A stretch of 64,000 nucleotides of DNA from Favolaschia claudopus. Taxonomy: Eukaryota; Basidiomycota; Agaricomycetes; Agaricales; Mycenaceae. Positions 21,576 through 34,623 of this stretch are shown here, in pieces. Both the position numbers and the translations under genes were made by a program. The notes beneath the pieces are model-generated. The model saw only the letters and a program-made list of their open reading frames with translations, did no database searches and was not told the DNA's origin. The stretch is from NCBI GenBank assembly GCA_037176885.1, contig JAWWNJ010000031.1, forward strand, positions 1,178,001 to 1,242,000, in the 5' to 3' direction. Within the stretch, counting starts at the first letter, position 1; each line of letters opens with the position of its first letter.

Positions 21576-24525
21576 ATGCCTGACGAGAGTTCTCCGTCAA
21601 CCACCTCTTCTCCAGTTGCTCCGCGGCCCAAGCCCACAAAAACATCCAGCACAGGTACTGTCCGAGGACGAACATCTCCCGCCAACGGCTCGTCCGGTGA
21701 ACAGAATGGTGACGGGCCTCGTCCTACCAAGCGCGCCAGGAAGGCTATAAACTGCGAGCCATGCAGAAACAGCAAGCTCAAATGCGACAGGTAACAATCT
21801 CTGCTCAAGTCTCGACTACTTCCAGTGACCAACACGACGTGCGCAGAAACCGCCCATGTTCATCGTGTGTGCTGCGTGGTAAGTTCGGTGCCGCATACTG
21901 AGAGGTCTCTGCTGAGCGTCGGTCTTCCTAGGCACTTCTGCTAGCTGCTACCAGGATTCCCGAGGGCACGAAGGAGGAGATTATAGCTCCCGCGGAGATG
22001 ACCATCAGTGCGTTAATTACTTGAATACTAGACTCAAAACATTCGTCGTTGACGCTCTCGGGGTGCTACGCTTGCAGGCGTATCGATCCCGCCCAGGAAT
22101 TCGCCCGCTTACGTCACTCTATCTCCCTACTCGAGACGTATGTCCTGCCCTCTACGCGCTCGTATGCTCCCACTCGTCGGGGCAGCGAGGTTGCTCCCGT
22201 CGTGCCCAAGAAGGAGGTCATAGACCCCGACATATCCGAAAAGTTGCATCCTCCAACCGCCCCGGGCATGCTCGGCAATTCGACACAAGGTGGCCTCTAT
22301 GCAGGACCTACTAGTGCTGCAACACATCTCATGGTATGCCGACTCGCCACATCGCTTCTGTATCGTTGTTTCACCAATTTCTAGCCCGATGGTCGAAGCT
22401 CTGAGGAGTCGGAGAGTCGGCACACCAGTCAGGACCGCATTGGCGAGGAACCGAATACCAGTATGGGACACGAATACGACCGGGACCTCCTCGCAATGCT
22501 TCCCTCCGTGGACGTCATCGACGGTCTCATAATATACTACTTTGAATACTGCAACTGGGTTTATCGCCACGTCAACCAGGTCAGTTTCATGCACCATTGG
22601 GAGCGGTACAAAAATGGGTCCTCTCCGGACCGTATAGTCCTCGCCACGGCATGTGCCATCATGGCACTAGCTTCCTATTACCTGCCTACTCAGCACCGAT
22701 TACTCGAGAATTACCAGGAGACACATGAAGAGCTAGGACTCAAATTCTTCGAAGTGTCGACAACTGCGCTCCAACGTCGCCAGGCCGATACGAAAACATA
22801 CAGCCTGGACCTCATCGAGCTCCTTTTAATTCGCTGCAACTATCTCACTACCTTGAAGCGGGAAGGGGAAGAGATCTGGCATGCGAAAGGCGAGATCGTC
22901 ACGATTGGGACCGCCATGGGTCTCCATCGCGATCCGGGTAAATGGAGGATGCACAGAGACGTTGCCGAGCGTCGTAGATGGGCGTGGTGGCATATAGTTC
23001 TTCTCGAACGGTACGGTGCTTTCATTTGCTCACCGTCGGGGCCTTTGGAGTTCATTTCTCTTCCAGTTGGCAGGCATTCATGTTCGGGCGCCCGATAACA
23101 ATTTCTTCGCACCATTTCGACACACAGCTCCCATCGTACTGCGACCCAAACGTCGATAAGACCGGTCGACTTTACTTACCGAACATCGCACTATTCAGGC
23201 TGGCTTTCATTTTGGGCGATATAATGGACGGTTAGTGTTTCTCTAGTACTTGCAGACCCGGATGTAACCCTTTCTCAGATGCTGTATCCGTGCGACCTGT
23301 TCCCTATGATAGCGTTCTTGCTAACGATCGGGCGTTGACACAATGGATGGACAATCTCCCTCCCGAACTCGATCTCGATGAATACCGCCTTGCGCGGAAC
23401 CTGGCGTCTTCGAACCCAGCTACTAGACGGTTAGGCGTGCAAAGTGTCATTGTGCGCACGTCATACTACCATATCCGCTTCACGCTTCACCGCCCATACG
23501 CCAATGCGAGCGCAAACTCGTCCAAAATGGGCGGCGACGTTCCCAAATCTGCGCAAAGTCTGGAGATCGCCGTCAACGCCGCCGACAGACTGATTACGAT
23601 GACTGCCCAGTCTCGTCCGGACTTTCTTACCAGCACGGCGTTGTCGGTGCCCGGACACATGAACTGGGGTCCTTTCCACTGCTTCTCTGCGGCCATGTTC
23701 TTCTCGTTCCAGCTCATCGCGAATCCAGACCAACCAGGAGCAAACCTCTTTCGTGCAAGTATCCGCAAGGCCTTGACAACGCTAGAGCAGTCGCGCGGTG
23801 TAGCCGTCGCGGACAAGGGATATGACATTCTTCAATCCCTCTCTCCCTTGTATTCCGCCGAATTTCCTATGCAAACTCTCGAGGTGCGTGAGAAGGAGAA
23901 GGCGCGAATCTTGAGCGTTGTGCGCAAGCTGGCGTTCCCGTATCATGATTCGCATGATCTTCGACGGATGGGCGAGTCTCCAGGAGGACGCGGTGCCGCA
24001 AGCTCCCCGTCCAACTCGAACTCAGTCAGCCCGCCGATGCACACCGTGCAAGCGCTGCCGTACGATGGAATACACAACATTTCGCAGGTGAGAAACGCAC
24101 CTCCCATTTACACAACGCAATCCCCCGACCTGCGTTCGCCGTCGCAGGGGTCCCCGACGACTATGCCGCATCCGCAACCGATCGGGTCTTTGTCTTCACC
24201 CGGGGTATATGCTCCGCACTATGGAGCCCCGCCATTACAGCATCCTTACAACAACGGCGGCGGAGAACGATACTCTCAATACCCTCAGCCAGCCGACGAG
24301 GAAGCGGTATGGGGCTCGGCTATTGGTTTTGGGCATGGAGAATGGACACAATTTCTAGATGTGCTCCGCCCAGAACAGGCCCCAAGCCGACATCTGCCCG
24401 CGGGCCCCCCCATAGCATCAACTGATACACGGCGTTCAATCTCGTTTTTGTATTTTGGGTGGTCCTGTTACCCCTTGGCCGGATTTAAAGTAATGTACCT
24501 GTTCTCCCTCTCAATCGCGCTATGA
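21576..24525 (+). CDS. Zn2Cys6 fungal-specific transcription factor
   Basis: Predicted nuclear transcription regulator. Seven exons (21576-21790, 21847-21878, 21932-22007, 22078-22333, 22385-23010, 23067-23230, 23279-24525) give 871 residues. The binuclear zinc cluster has cysteines at about 60, 63, 70, 76, 79 and 88 (CX2CX6CX5CX2CX8C), preceded by a basic PTKRARKAINC; it is split by two introns. Downstream is a short coiled segment (DPAQEFARLRHSISLLETYV) and the fungal_trans middle homology domain (LPSVDVIDGLIIYYFEYCNWVYRHV; GEIVTIGTAMGLHRDPGKW; AERRRWAWWHIVLLER; QAFMFGRPITISSHHFDTQLP). The tail is Pro/Ser/Gln-rich. Target genes are unknown; no biosynthetic cluster surrounds it. Ends convergently 141 bp from the nucleoporin gene. 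Confidence 0.93.
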
Positions 24526-24666
24526 TAATGCCTTCCTGCCTGCTCTGCTGCTCGCTATCTCGTTTGCCTTCTTGTCGTCAGCCGCGCGACTGTACTTATG
24601 TAGCCTCTATACATTGTACCATAGCATACCCTCCAATTCGAAGAAAAAGCTGCGGATTTCCGAATT

Positions 24667-27600
24667 TCACTTGAAGGTGCTGTGCTTGTGCATGCGCTTC
24701 ACGCGGTTGGATAATTCTGTCCGTAGTTTGGAAAGGCTGGCGGGTGGAGAGTCAGAGGCGGTGGCCGCGACTAACACCTGGTCGATTAGGGTATATGGTA
24801 GCCATGTCGATGCAGCATGCTTGGCCGGATCTCGAGACAAGCGCGCGTCTGCCTGTCCAGAATTGTCAGTGATACCACTAAGCACAATTGGAAAGAACCC
24901 GGACTTTTTGGATCATTGAAAAGATGTGGGCAATACACTGGTCGAAATTCTCGTATCGGAGATTCACGCGAATCAGGTATTCGGGGTGATGCTCCTCTAA
25001 CATGTGGATCAGCCAAGGTGGCGGCGGTGATGTTCGTTGGAGACCCAGAATGGTTTCCAGTGTTATTTTGGTGTATTTGTGGTCCGTATTTGGGCCGTCG
25101 TGTCTGTCGAGTGATTGTCGTAGGAATCTCCAGCCTCGGTCTGCTGCTGTCCCGGGCCAGGACGAAATTTTATCCGTTAGTAACCAATCTGAGTTGTCCT
25201 CTTGACTGACAAAAAAAAGAGTCAGAGCCTCAAAAATAAAGTGGTTTGAAAGCAAGCATACATAACAGCGTCAGGATTGCGCGACAGGCGCAAGCATTGA
25301 GTCGTTAGGTGGGCGAACAAGTCTGTCATATCCACTTTGAGACTGCTTGCAGTGGCCATGGCGAGGTTGAATCTGTTGGACTGCGCAAAGCGCAGTACTA
25401 TCGACTCAGGCGGAAGATCTGAGGCAATTAGACGCGAAGCGTTAATACAATTAAAACGCGTACCTGTGAACGTAGATAATGCAGGTTCTCTCTGAACTAT
25501 TTCCATCCGGGCAGTCAGAAGCGCAAGCTCATATTGTATCTCAGATAGAGTCATAATCTCCGAATTATGCGTGCCTGGAGTGAATTTTGACTCGGGAATA
25601 TGCTTAGATAACCGTCGTCGCTTGTAAGGATGCTGTTCAAAAATGAGTTGGGGGAAAGCATTCAACGACGAGGCTGACCTCGCGGGATGAATCCGCGCCC
25701 AATACAGGTAGGAGGAACCACACGTTTTTTTGATCAACCAATGACAAAGAGTTGATCGCGACAAGATAGGCCTCTTTCTGTTGCGCCTCCAAGGTTGCGG
25801 CCAACGACATATCCGACGCAATCAAATCTTGGAGTTTTCTCGCGCGTTGATACATGACCAGAGCAGCTGCAAAGCGGACTCAGTCAATGAAACCGCAGAC
25901 TGAAAACGGTTACCGTTGCGGTGATCCCCTCTTAAGGTGTGCCAAGAGTAAAGGATGCGAGAATAACTCGGTTGAATGCGTGGATCCACGTTTCTAGCTT
26001 TAAACGCTAGTGCTTCTTCAACCTCGTCTGCGAAGCCAGGGAAATTGAAAGACACGAGCTTTTCTATGGCACTGTCTTCGCACATCCGATACACGAGTTG
26101 ACCAACGCAGTCTCGTTTTCTGTGAAAAACAAGTGAGGACCGCAAACTGCACAAAACAAGGACGAGGACCAACAATTTTTCGTACGGCGTGGCGATCAAG
26201 GCAGAGTGAGCATCGTCGTACAAGCTCAAGTCAGTGTATCCTTTGATGATGGTATGCCATAGTGACGAAGTATCCACGTCTGGTGGAGAAACTGACAGAG
26301 CCAACTGAGTGAAAAACACTTCATGTTGAACTAGCAGGGCTATTTTGAAGAGTTTGGCGATGTGCAAGTAGAAAAAGAACACTGTGTCAAAGGGGTCGGC
26401 CGGAGGGAGCACGGCGGATAGCGCATCGTGGTCTTCTTGCGTTAACGCCTGATCAGGTCCTAGGATATGTCAATCGCGAGCGTAGTTCCGCCTTGCCAAA
26501 ACTGACCAAATGCGCCGGCCACTTTTTCCAATAGATAGGCTGCGTCGTCTGGGCGACCGATGTTCAGCCACAGTCTTGCTTGAATGTAAGTGACACCGGC
26601 GGTTCGAGGTAGACAGGAGATAATTTCTCGAGCAGTCTCGTAGTATCCCAGAGCCCTGAGACGCTCGCAGAACAGTATCTCGTATTGTGTAGCGTGCGCG
26701 GGCGATATTGACCGTAATAAACCTGTGGAATCGAGGAAGCGATGAGCTGACGCTGGTAGACCGACAGGATCATCGATCTGCGCAAGTAGCAGACGATGTA
26801 TCAAGGAATATGTGGGAGCAAAATGGGAGCCGCGAAGGCTTCGAGACACCTGCATGTTCCGCAAGCGCATGATGACATCGTCGGCAGCGATGTCTTCAGC
26901 AGCTGGGGTGGAGCCACTTGGGTCGCCAGCAAGCTGTCTCGTCAAGTATCGCATCATTGCGATCCCTCGGAACACCGCAAACACTTCCGCCAGTAAAGCA
27001 GGATCCCAGTCATCCAGTTGGTCGGCGAGAAAGAAGAGAAGGGTCAATAGAGCGAGACACAGATCGTATCTGGCGGCGACAGTCACGGAAACATAGGTCG
27101 CTGTCAAAGCTCGCGACCAATCCGACTGGGGAGGAGGTAGAAGTAGTTCCACCTCGTCTTCCTCCCTCTTGACATCAGACTCAAAACCGCCGATGACATC
27201 GAGAGCGCTTCGAATCGCGCTGTCCATGTCAGTTATGCTTTGTAACCGTCCTGCCATCCAACTCTTCGCTCCGTCGTCCAGCGTTTCCCCAAACTTGACT
27301 CGTAACACCTGATCTTGTATGATATCGGAGAAAGAGAACGCGATCTCTTGATGAAGGATATCGATCAGCCGGCTCTCCAGACTGAGCATAAACTGTGTGC
27401 CCAATTTACTTTGCAGACCCCATAAGATGCCAAAGATCTCATGGGGCGAGTCGATTTGTCGATCTGCTTCGAGATTTCTCCTAAGCCGGACGGCTAGATC
27501 TTCGGCCACGAGCGACCCCACTCGCTCCCGCTCGACGACAATGATGTCGCCCTGTCCTTTGGCGCCGAGAACCAGGGGCCAGCGAGCACTACGCTCTAAT

Positions 27601-29180
27601 TCGCGGCAACGAGCGACAAAACCTTCCCAGTCACGTTTCAGAGCGCTCCAATACTTCGTGTGTTGCAATGCGCCAGTGTGTGGATCTCGGTTGAGAGTGA
27701 CTGTGCAGCCAACTACTGCGGCTATAGTTTCCGCGACGGAATCATACAAAGTGTTTAGTTGAGGGGGAGGGGGGCCCGCAAACAAAGCACTGTTATCCGA
27801 GTATTGCTCTATAGCAGTTCGAAGAGTGAGTGCAGAGAACATCCCAGGCCGCATGATGGCTCTCAGAAACTTGTCGGGCATGGAGCCAGGCAAAATAAGG
27901 AGTTCCTCAAGGTAGGCCGGCGTGAGTTCTGGCTCCGTTGCATACGAGGAAGTGTTCCATGGAAGTGCATGGAAGTCGTTTTCCGTGAAATCGGCGGTGT
28001 TCAGGATGGTTCTTTCAACCATAGATTGCCCTTGGCGATCCCACAACGTGTATAAAACGTCGGCGATTACCATGAAGTCCTGAAGACGGCAATGGGCACT
28101 TTGTCTCGAACACTCAATGGTTCCAATGTCGTGGAACTGATCGGAAATGGTTCCAATGAGTTGGAAACTGCCGCCAGAAGCGGGCGAAGACGGAGTTGGG
28201 ACGAAGGCCAGCACGTAAATATGGTCTTCATTGGCGGGGGTGGAAAAGACACGCAATAATGTCTGGGGTTCTGGTTCGAGTAAGATATGTGGAGCCGGAC
28301 CGCCTCCCGGCAAGGGCGTAGGTTCTCTTCCAGGAAGTAGAGACAGCATCTTGGTGGCAACGCAGCCGATTTTGGCTTTCCAAAACCTAAGATTTCTGTC
28401 CCGAGAAAGAGTCCAAACATGGCCGACGTCAGTTGGCCACTGGTGGGTAGCGATTGATATAATTTCTGAGCCTCCGGAAGGAGTCGAGGCAAGAGCGGGC
28501 AAAAAGGATGTCAGAGACGATAAGAAGGACCCGTGTTGATAAATCATCTCGGTCCACTCGTCTATCGCTCTCAGTCAGATGGTTGACCACTGAATTCCAA
28601 AATTGAGAAGAGGCTGACCATCACTGCTATCTGACGCAAGAAATTCGGTTTCCAACCGCAAGATGGCTCCATTCGGAAGGCTCAGCACAACGCAGTGCGT
28701 CCCTTGAACGTGAACAAGGCCTTTGTTGATCCCAGAAAAATTCTTGATGTGATATTCGCGCGTCCATATGTGGGGAGTTTGGTGCTGCCACAAATCGAGG
28801 CCACCATCGAGCGGAATAACGACGCGATACAGAGAGCCAGCATTGGTCACGGCTACAATATGCAGCTCCGTTTCATATAGAAATACCGCGGGAGAGGGCA
28901 GAACCAGAGCTGGGAAGACGAAGCGCACGGGATGGACAGCTGTAGAAAGGGAAACGAGTTCTAAAATGAGGCCACTGTGAAGCACACGGAGAAGAATGGT
29001 GCCAGTATCGGGAGTATGAAGAACAGAGGAGTAGGATGCATGCTCTGTAGATGGATCGGACGCGTCTGGAACGGGGGGAAGGGAGGTAGTATGGCGGGTG
29101 GTTTGGATAGGAACAGAGGTGGCCTGAACGGAAGGGAAAAGAGATGAAAGCTGCGCAGCAACGATGAGACCGTTGTCCAT
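24667..29180 (-). CDS. NUP120: Nup120/Nup160-family nucleoporin
   Basis: Y-complex (Nup84/Nup107-160) scaffold nucleoporin. Nine exons: 28619-29180, 26507-28561, 26174-26459, 25914-26119, 25679-25866, 25464-25632, 25262-25418, 24905-25205 and 24667-24852, giving 1369 residues. The N-terminal beta-propeller begins MDNGLIVAAQLSSLFPSVQ and includes HQWPTDVGHVWTLSRDRNLRFW; the C-terminal two thirds is alpha-helical (ADPFDTVFFFYLHIAKLF; RDCVGQLVYRMCEDSAIEKLVSFNFPG; DLFAHLTTQCLRLSRNPDAV; GWRFLRQSLDRHD; TWLPYTLIDQVL). The intron 26120-26173 is 54 nt and in frame, so an unspliced reading adds 18 residues; family pattern supports splicing. The start is the first in-frame ATG; the frame is open further upstream without ATG. 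Confidence 0.92.
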
Positions 29181-31931
29181 TGGCGCCGTCGACGTCGGTG
29201 GGGGTACTGTACAGAGGGCTGCAGACGCGGCGACTGAACGCGTCGAGTCCACTTCGGACTTCCTAGCCGAAACCGTGTTGGTGTGGGTGTTGATTCCCAC
29301 GCGCGCACTCTTCAACTCTCACTCTACCATCTGAGCTCACAATTTATTCCTTTCTTCTTCTTGTGCCGACAACACTTTAGAACTCTTTACGTCTCACCAC
29401 CCTCTCTGGATTCTATTCTTTCTCCCTCAACCGGACAAGAGTTGAATGGCTCGTGACTCGGAATGTGCTCGCATTCAAAGCTCTGGGATGATTACAGAAG
29501 TAATCTAGCATTAAGGCTGGATTGACATTCTACCTTCTAAATGGGATACACCGCATGCCTGACTGACCGAATTCTTGTTTTGCGACCACCGATGGGTGGA
29601 AGACGCCTCGATCCCCAAGACCGCAGGTTGCCAAACCCCGGAATCCTCCATGTTCCTGATAATACCTTTGACGGCTTGAGGCAGCGAGCTGTATACTCGG
29701 TGCCCTGACACAACAGCTCCGGAGAAGCGAAGGTCTGCATGAGTTGTTGCCTTAGCCAAAAGCGTCTTGTGCTTGGACCCTGCTCTTTATTGTCAACAAT
29801 CTCGAGACTCAAGAGCGGCAAAAGGCTTTCTGTCCGGGACAAGATCTGAATCCTGAACCAAGATTGCATACTTCAACACCAGCGCCAGATGATAGATTCA
29901 GGCATGCTAGAATATCAACTCGACCGGTCTCGTTCACCGGGCGTCCAGATATCGATGGCAGTGCTGTATACAGGGCCAAAATCAGCGCTGGAGACCGAAT
30001 AGGGGAGGCTGCCAATAGCAAGAAACTCACCGGCCTGCACGAGGAACTTGACGGCAGTTTTCGCCGAGACCGGGAAACGTCGAATTCTGGGGCTTGCCAG
30101 TGGGTCGGCCTCAGTGTCCGTCAGTCTGTCTCAGAAGCGGAGCAAGAAGCTGGCCGTCAAAATCCCACTTTTCAGGGCCCCAAAGAAGAGCTGTATCCGA
30201 TAATGGTAGGACAGCCAGGCGAATTTGTCAAACGTTGGAAGAGCTGAACGTGGCGACGAAAGGACGTCATACCCTACTCGGAGGACCGCTGCCAAATTCA
30301 ATGCCCTCGAAGAAAACATCTTAGAATCCACTCTGACCTGGCTTCGGCTTCGCGATATGTCAAGATTGTGGAATATGGGATAGAATATGCCAACCCTGCT
30401 TTCACAGAAGGTATTTGCCCGAGTTAGATCTTTGGTAGCCGTCATAGAGCGAATGGACAAGTAGTTGAACGAGTAAGTCACTTCTCCGGTCGCTCCACAA
30501 TCAGAGTTTTTCACACCAGCTCCAGGCGAGAGCAGCGCATGAGAGAAATGAATGGATTTCTGGTATTATCAGTGATAAAGCGCCACGGACCTTCAGACGG
30601 AGATTGTTCAGACTAATCTTAGAGCGAGCTAGTGGGATCAAATGAGAACAACCCTCAAACGATGTCAGAGTCCTTGGACCACGACGGTTCGAGGGCAATC
30701 GAAGAAGCCGGGCAGGAAGCAGCACATCGCCAAAATTCTTGCCTTCGGCCTTCAAGCAAATAGTCGAGAAACATTCAACCAGTCGCAGCGCTGACAGAGA
30801 AAGGGCGGTTGAGCGCGAGGATGGACCTACATATCAGTCGTGTAGCGGCTGAGTTGGAAATTTCGGGGACCTCGAGTCACTTGAGCGTTTCACGGAGTGC
30901 GGCAGCACTCGTAGCGCTAAATGCAGACACACAAGAAAGGAATAAGATAGCCAGGACAGTGAGTCATCGGGGTCAGTGCTGTGGCATAGAATGCGAGTCG
31001 GGAAGGCATGGCGAAGAATGGCCATGCGCGCTCCCGAAGTCAATTGAACACCGGGGTTCACGAAGCCATCCAAGTCAAACAGATTCGGGGCTGTAGACGC
31101 CTTGCACGAAATTTTGGGAATGAACTTGACTCGTGATAATTCAATGATTGAATTCGAGCCCGGTGGCGGAGGAAAAAGAACCTAGTTTTGACCCAACTCG
31201 ATTGGGAAGCCAGGAGATCTTCGGTGTTCTGTATCTATGAAGGGGTGGTCGTGTAACATGAAGTGCTTTTGTTAGTTAGTTGATTCCCACGCTTGGTAGA
31301 TGCCTAAACGGGAACTCTCCCTTGACACGAACCAACACTCAGAAGATGTGCATTCGACCTCGAGCGCGTCGACCTGGGACAGAACCGCGGCGGATCAAGC
31401 TACGAACGCTGTGCAAACCGACGGTAAGATGTCCAACGACCACTCTACGGCTTTTCGGGGCTCTTCAACTTGAATGACCATCTGAATCTATCTGCACTTT
31501 GCGATCTGGGAAAATGTGACTCTATATCTGCCTTTTATGTCCCTAGCATTGCCCAGTGTCTACGCTGCGCTGCGCTTAAAGCTAGTTGGACAGCGCGCGT
31601 CCACACCTGCAAAATCCATTTGTCGAATCTGCGGTCGTCGGTCGAACCCTCAAATGCCGATCTTCCACTGACTAGCGGCCCCGACTTCCACCCGCGTTTC
31701 GACATCTTGTTCTGTATCTTCACTCACCGGCCGCGGTCCGCAGTTTGAATTGAGCCCCGTTCCAGAATCAATTGTTTCGCAGCCATTTATGGACAATCAA
31801 TATGCCTCGTTGTTATTCTGTTGGCCGCATAAAAGGCTGGTCTCTTGAACTGAATGGCCAACTGCTAAGAATACTGTCTCCCTATCTGCTTTATATTCTT
31901 TCCTAGTGTGTTACAACCTACGTTTACCACA
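29181..31931. other. Gene-poor gap, possible decayed minus-strand leucine-rich gene
   Basis: No complete gene found in 2.75 kb. Minus-strand pieces at about 29537-29869, 30131-30514 and 30501-30755 have leucine-rich protein-like composition (for example LSLNLRLKVRG-like and SFNYLSIRSMTATKDL stretches) in different frames. They could be remnants or poorly modelled exons of an F-box/LRR-like gene. This is suggestive only. Confidence 0.35.
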
Positions 31932-32654
31932 ATGGACCAACTCGTCCCCTACCAAGCTATCTTCTTCCCCTGCGACGGTCAGGATCCTTGAATCCTGGCA
32001 GAATGAGATCCTCACTTGACTATAGGCCGTCCACCGTCTGTCGTAGACCTCATGACGAGGTCAGAGCTCCTCGCCATCCATTCAGAAGGGTTCTTATCAT
32101 TCGTAGCCCAACACACTATGGATCTAATCCTGGTCCGCGTATGCCTCATCCTGAGGCGCACATGGACTTCGTAAGGATGTCTTCTTTCCTTCCTTTTATT
32201 TCCTGATATATACTTCGTAGATAGCTGAGGCGAGCAGCGGAAGTTCAAAGCCCTGGAAATATTTTGTATGCCGGCCTTTCATCATTGTGTTTCCTCGTCG
32301 AACCTTTATATCTAGATCGTGGACGCGCTAGACGGCATGTCTAGGAAATTTTCCAATCCTTACATCGTCTACTACCCCACTGTCTCTCGCGACGGAATGC
32401 CATTCCCAATCAACAAAAGCATTCGTGATCTCCAAGGCGCCGACTTCAACGAAAAGTATGCGTGGAGAGGTACAGTGTGGCATGAACCTAATGCATTTCA
32501 TTTGTCTAAACTGACTTTTCAACGCACAGGGAATATCATCATTGGGAAATTCCGCGACCATGACCACCCCTTTACATCCATGATGGATGCTAGCATGGCC
32601 GACTTCCCGATCTTGAAGAATTTTATCCGTACACGCGCGCGACAGCAATATTAA
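31932..32654 (+). CDS. Small conserved fungal protein of unknown function
   Basis: Six exons, several very small (31932-31977, 32026-32059, 32107-32170, 32221-32265, 32316-32469, 32530-32654), close exactly to 155 residues. The start reads MDQLVPYQAIFFPCDGRPPSVVDL, the middle GSNPGPRMPHPEAHMDF and VDALDGMSRKFSNPYIVYYPTVSRDGMPFP, the end RGNIIIGKFRD and DASMADFPILKNFI. No signal peptide, membrane segment or catalytic motif is visible. The even exon phases and consensus splice sites argue for a real gene; I believe similar short proteins occur in other Agaricomycetes, but no function is known to me. Convergent with the cytochrome b5-like gene. Confidence 0.8.
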
Positions 32655-32800
32655 CTCCACAAAGTTGCGATTCCCACCGGCTCCGACACCGAGGAGCCAT
32701 ACCTATGTTCTATGCCGCATCTTTTCGTTTTCAGTCATGGAAGGGACTTTGGAATGTGTACAATATATAAATTAGATTACTCCGTACAATGAATCCCATG

Positions 32801-33934
32801 TTACAACTCGTCGTCCGCCTTCTTCTGAGCCGCCTGTCTTGCAGCCGCCTCCCGTTTGGCAGCCTCTTCCTCGCCTTTGGCTTGCTTCTTGGGGTCACAG
32901 TGCACAGGAATTGGGCTCTTCGGGTCAATCGGTGGATGCGATACCCTGCCGACTTTTCGGTACTCTTTGTGTTCGGCGAAAAACTTCTTCCAATGCTGTA
33001 CTCCAGCGTATTCTTGGTCTGACAGACCCCGCAAATCGTGCGTCCAGTGTGTCTGGAAACAACCAGTTCCGAATGCACGCGCGGCATCTCTGCCAGCCCT
33101 GGAAAATTCGAAAGATGAGCTTCAACCATGACAGTGCAAGAATAGATTAGACGAACATGAAGTGGTAAGAGCCGCCGGGCTGGTAGGACTTTCCGCTGCT
33201 GACGTCGTAGACATCTCCGTCAATCTGCGGGTGGTCAGATTGGATTGAGAGATGTAATGAATCCCGTACCGCAAGATACGTGGGGCGTCCTTCGCCAGTG
33301 TATTCCGTCAGCAATTTTTCGGAGAACAGCCTTTGGTCCGTCTAATCATAAGCACCTCAGTAAATCGTACTGAGGCTACTTCGCTTGAATCCGCTGAAGA
33401 GAACGCAACTCACAGGCCAAAGACTTTTCAACGTCGGCAGGAATCGGGTCTCGTATTCCCATGTATAGCTCCCCGTAACGAACTTGCCCGCCAACGCGAT
33501 GAAGATGGTTGTGTACAAGAAAAACTTGAGCAACCCGAGAAGCCCAACCTCGGTCGCCTCAGTTGGATCGGGCGGCAGAGGTCCAACCTTTTCACCCCGA
33601 GCAATCTTGGCGTCCCGAATCTTCTTTTTCTCCAGCCATTCATTGTGCAACGCCTCCTGGCGTTCGCGATATTCCTTGTGTCTGTAGTGAACGGTCGCTA
33701 TATGAGGCGCGCTTCCCAAGGATTACAATGACGAGAACGCAACGCACGCAAGGAAAGGCTGGTTCGCAGTTTTGTTAGAGACTAGTCGGTCAGGAATGTG
33801 CGGGTCCGGAACTGTGAGTTCTACAAACCGAGTTGTATTCTCGAAGCCACACACATAGATAAGTCCTATTTACCTTCGGGAGGCGCTACATAGCGCGGGG
33901 GCTCTTGTCCAGTCAATCCAGACATCCAGGACAT
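32801..33934 (-). CDS. Membrane-anchored cytochrome b5-like heme-binding protein (MAPR type)
   Basis: Six exons (33874-33934, 33748-33811, 33414-33711, 33270-33341, 33157-33224, 32801-33098) give 286 residues. A charged N-terminal region (VHYRHKEYRERQEALHNEWLEKKK) precedes one membrane segment at about 98-118 (LLGLLKFFLYTTIFIALAG). The following domain has the membrane-associated progesterone-receptor/cytochrome b5-like pattern: [58 protein letters not shown]. It ends in a Lys/Ala/Glu-rich tail with terminal ADDEL. In this family the domain binds heme and supports sterol or P450 chemistry in the ER. The second intron is only 36 nt in this model (33712-33747), which is unusually short, so that junction is uncertain. 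Confidence 0.87.
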
Positions 33935-34623
33935 GGTCGTTGGAGGTAGATGATGAGAGTACTGGTTTGGAGTGACACGTACGCCAACAGACGCCAACTT
34001 TGAGTTGCAAGGGAACGTCGGGGTCGGTATCTTTACCACTCCCGCCCCGAATTCTCACGTCGTATAAGGAGGATCTTCAGGGCAATCACAGTCACCGGAT
34101 TCGTGGTCGAAGCCCGGTCACTCGCGACTTTTTGGACATGGCCATAGATTCATATTCATTCGCATTGGCAGACCCATATACAATAAAAGAAGTATTTTAA
34201 GAGGTTCTATTAGTAGGGAGCCGACCCCGAAGTACCCTAGAGGCGGTAGCGTATCATAACAGTTATTACAGTCTGGCTTCAGCGAGGCAGAGAGGAGAGG
34301 GTCTTGTTGGCGGGGTAAGAGTAACAGGGGATGTGCGGAGAAGAGTAAGAGGTGAAGGTGAGAATAGTTGCGCGAAGGCTGATGCAGCAGATCGTATATG
34401 AATGATTATGCGTAGCGAAGAATAGTGCAATGACCCTCTGGGTGGCGGAGCGAACCTGGCAGTGATGAAGGGAGCGAGGAAAAAGGATAAAAAAAGTGTA
34501 CAAACATCCAATGGATGAGGAAGGGTGAAAAAAAAGATGCGCATAAGTAGGATAATGTGCGAGGTGGAGGAGCCGAAATGCAAGACGAGACCCATGCAGA
34601 GAAAAAGCCAGACCATCCAAGAC
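33935..34623. other. Intergenic region
   Basis: Promoter side of the cytochrome b5-like gene and 3' flank of the RGS gene. No gene seen. Confidence 0.6.

Noticed and set aside
21576..24525. Secondary-metabolite gene cluster around the Zn2Cys6 factor
   Set aside because: Neighbours are a co-chaperone and a nucleoporin; no PKS, NRPS, terpene cyclase, P450 or transporter in the window.
29281..29345. tRNA-like D-arm (GAGCTCAGATGGTAGAG on the minus strand)
   Set aside because: No matching acceptor stem, anticodon stem or TTCGA T-loop could be formed.
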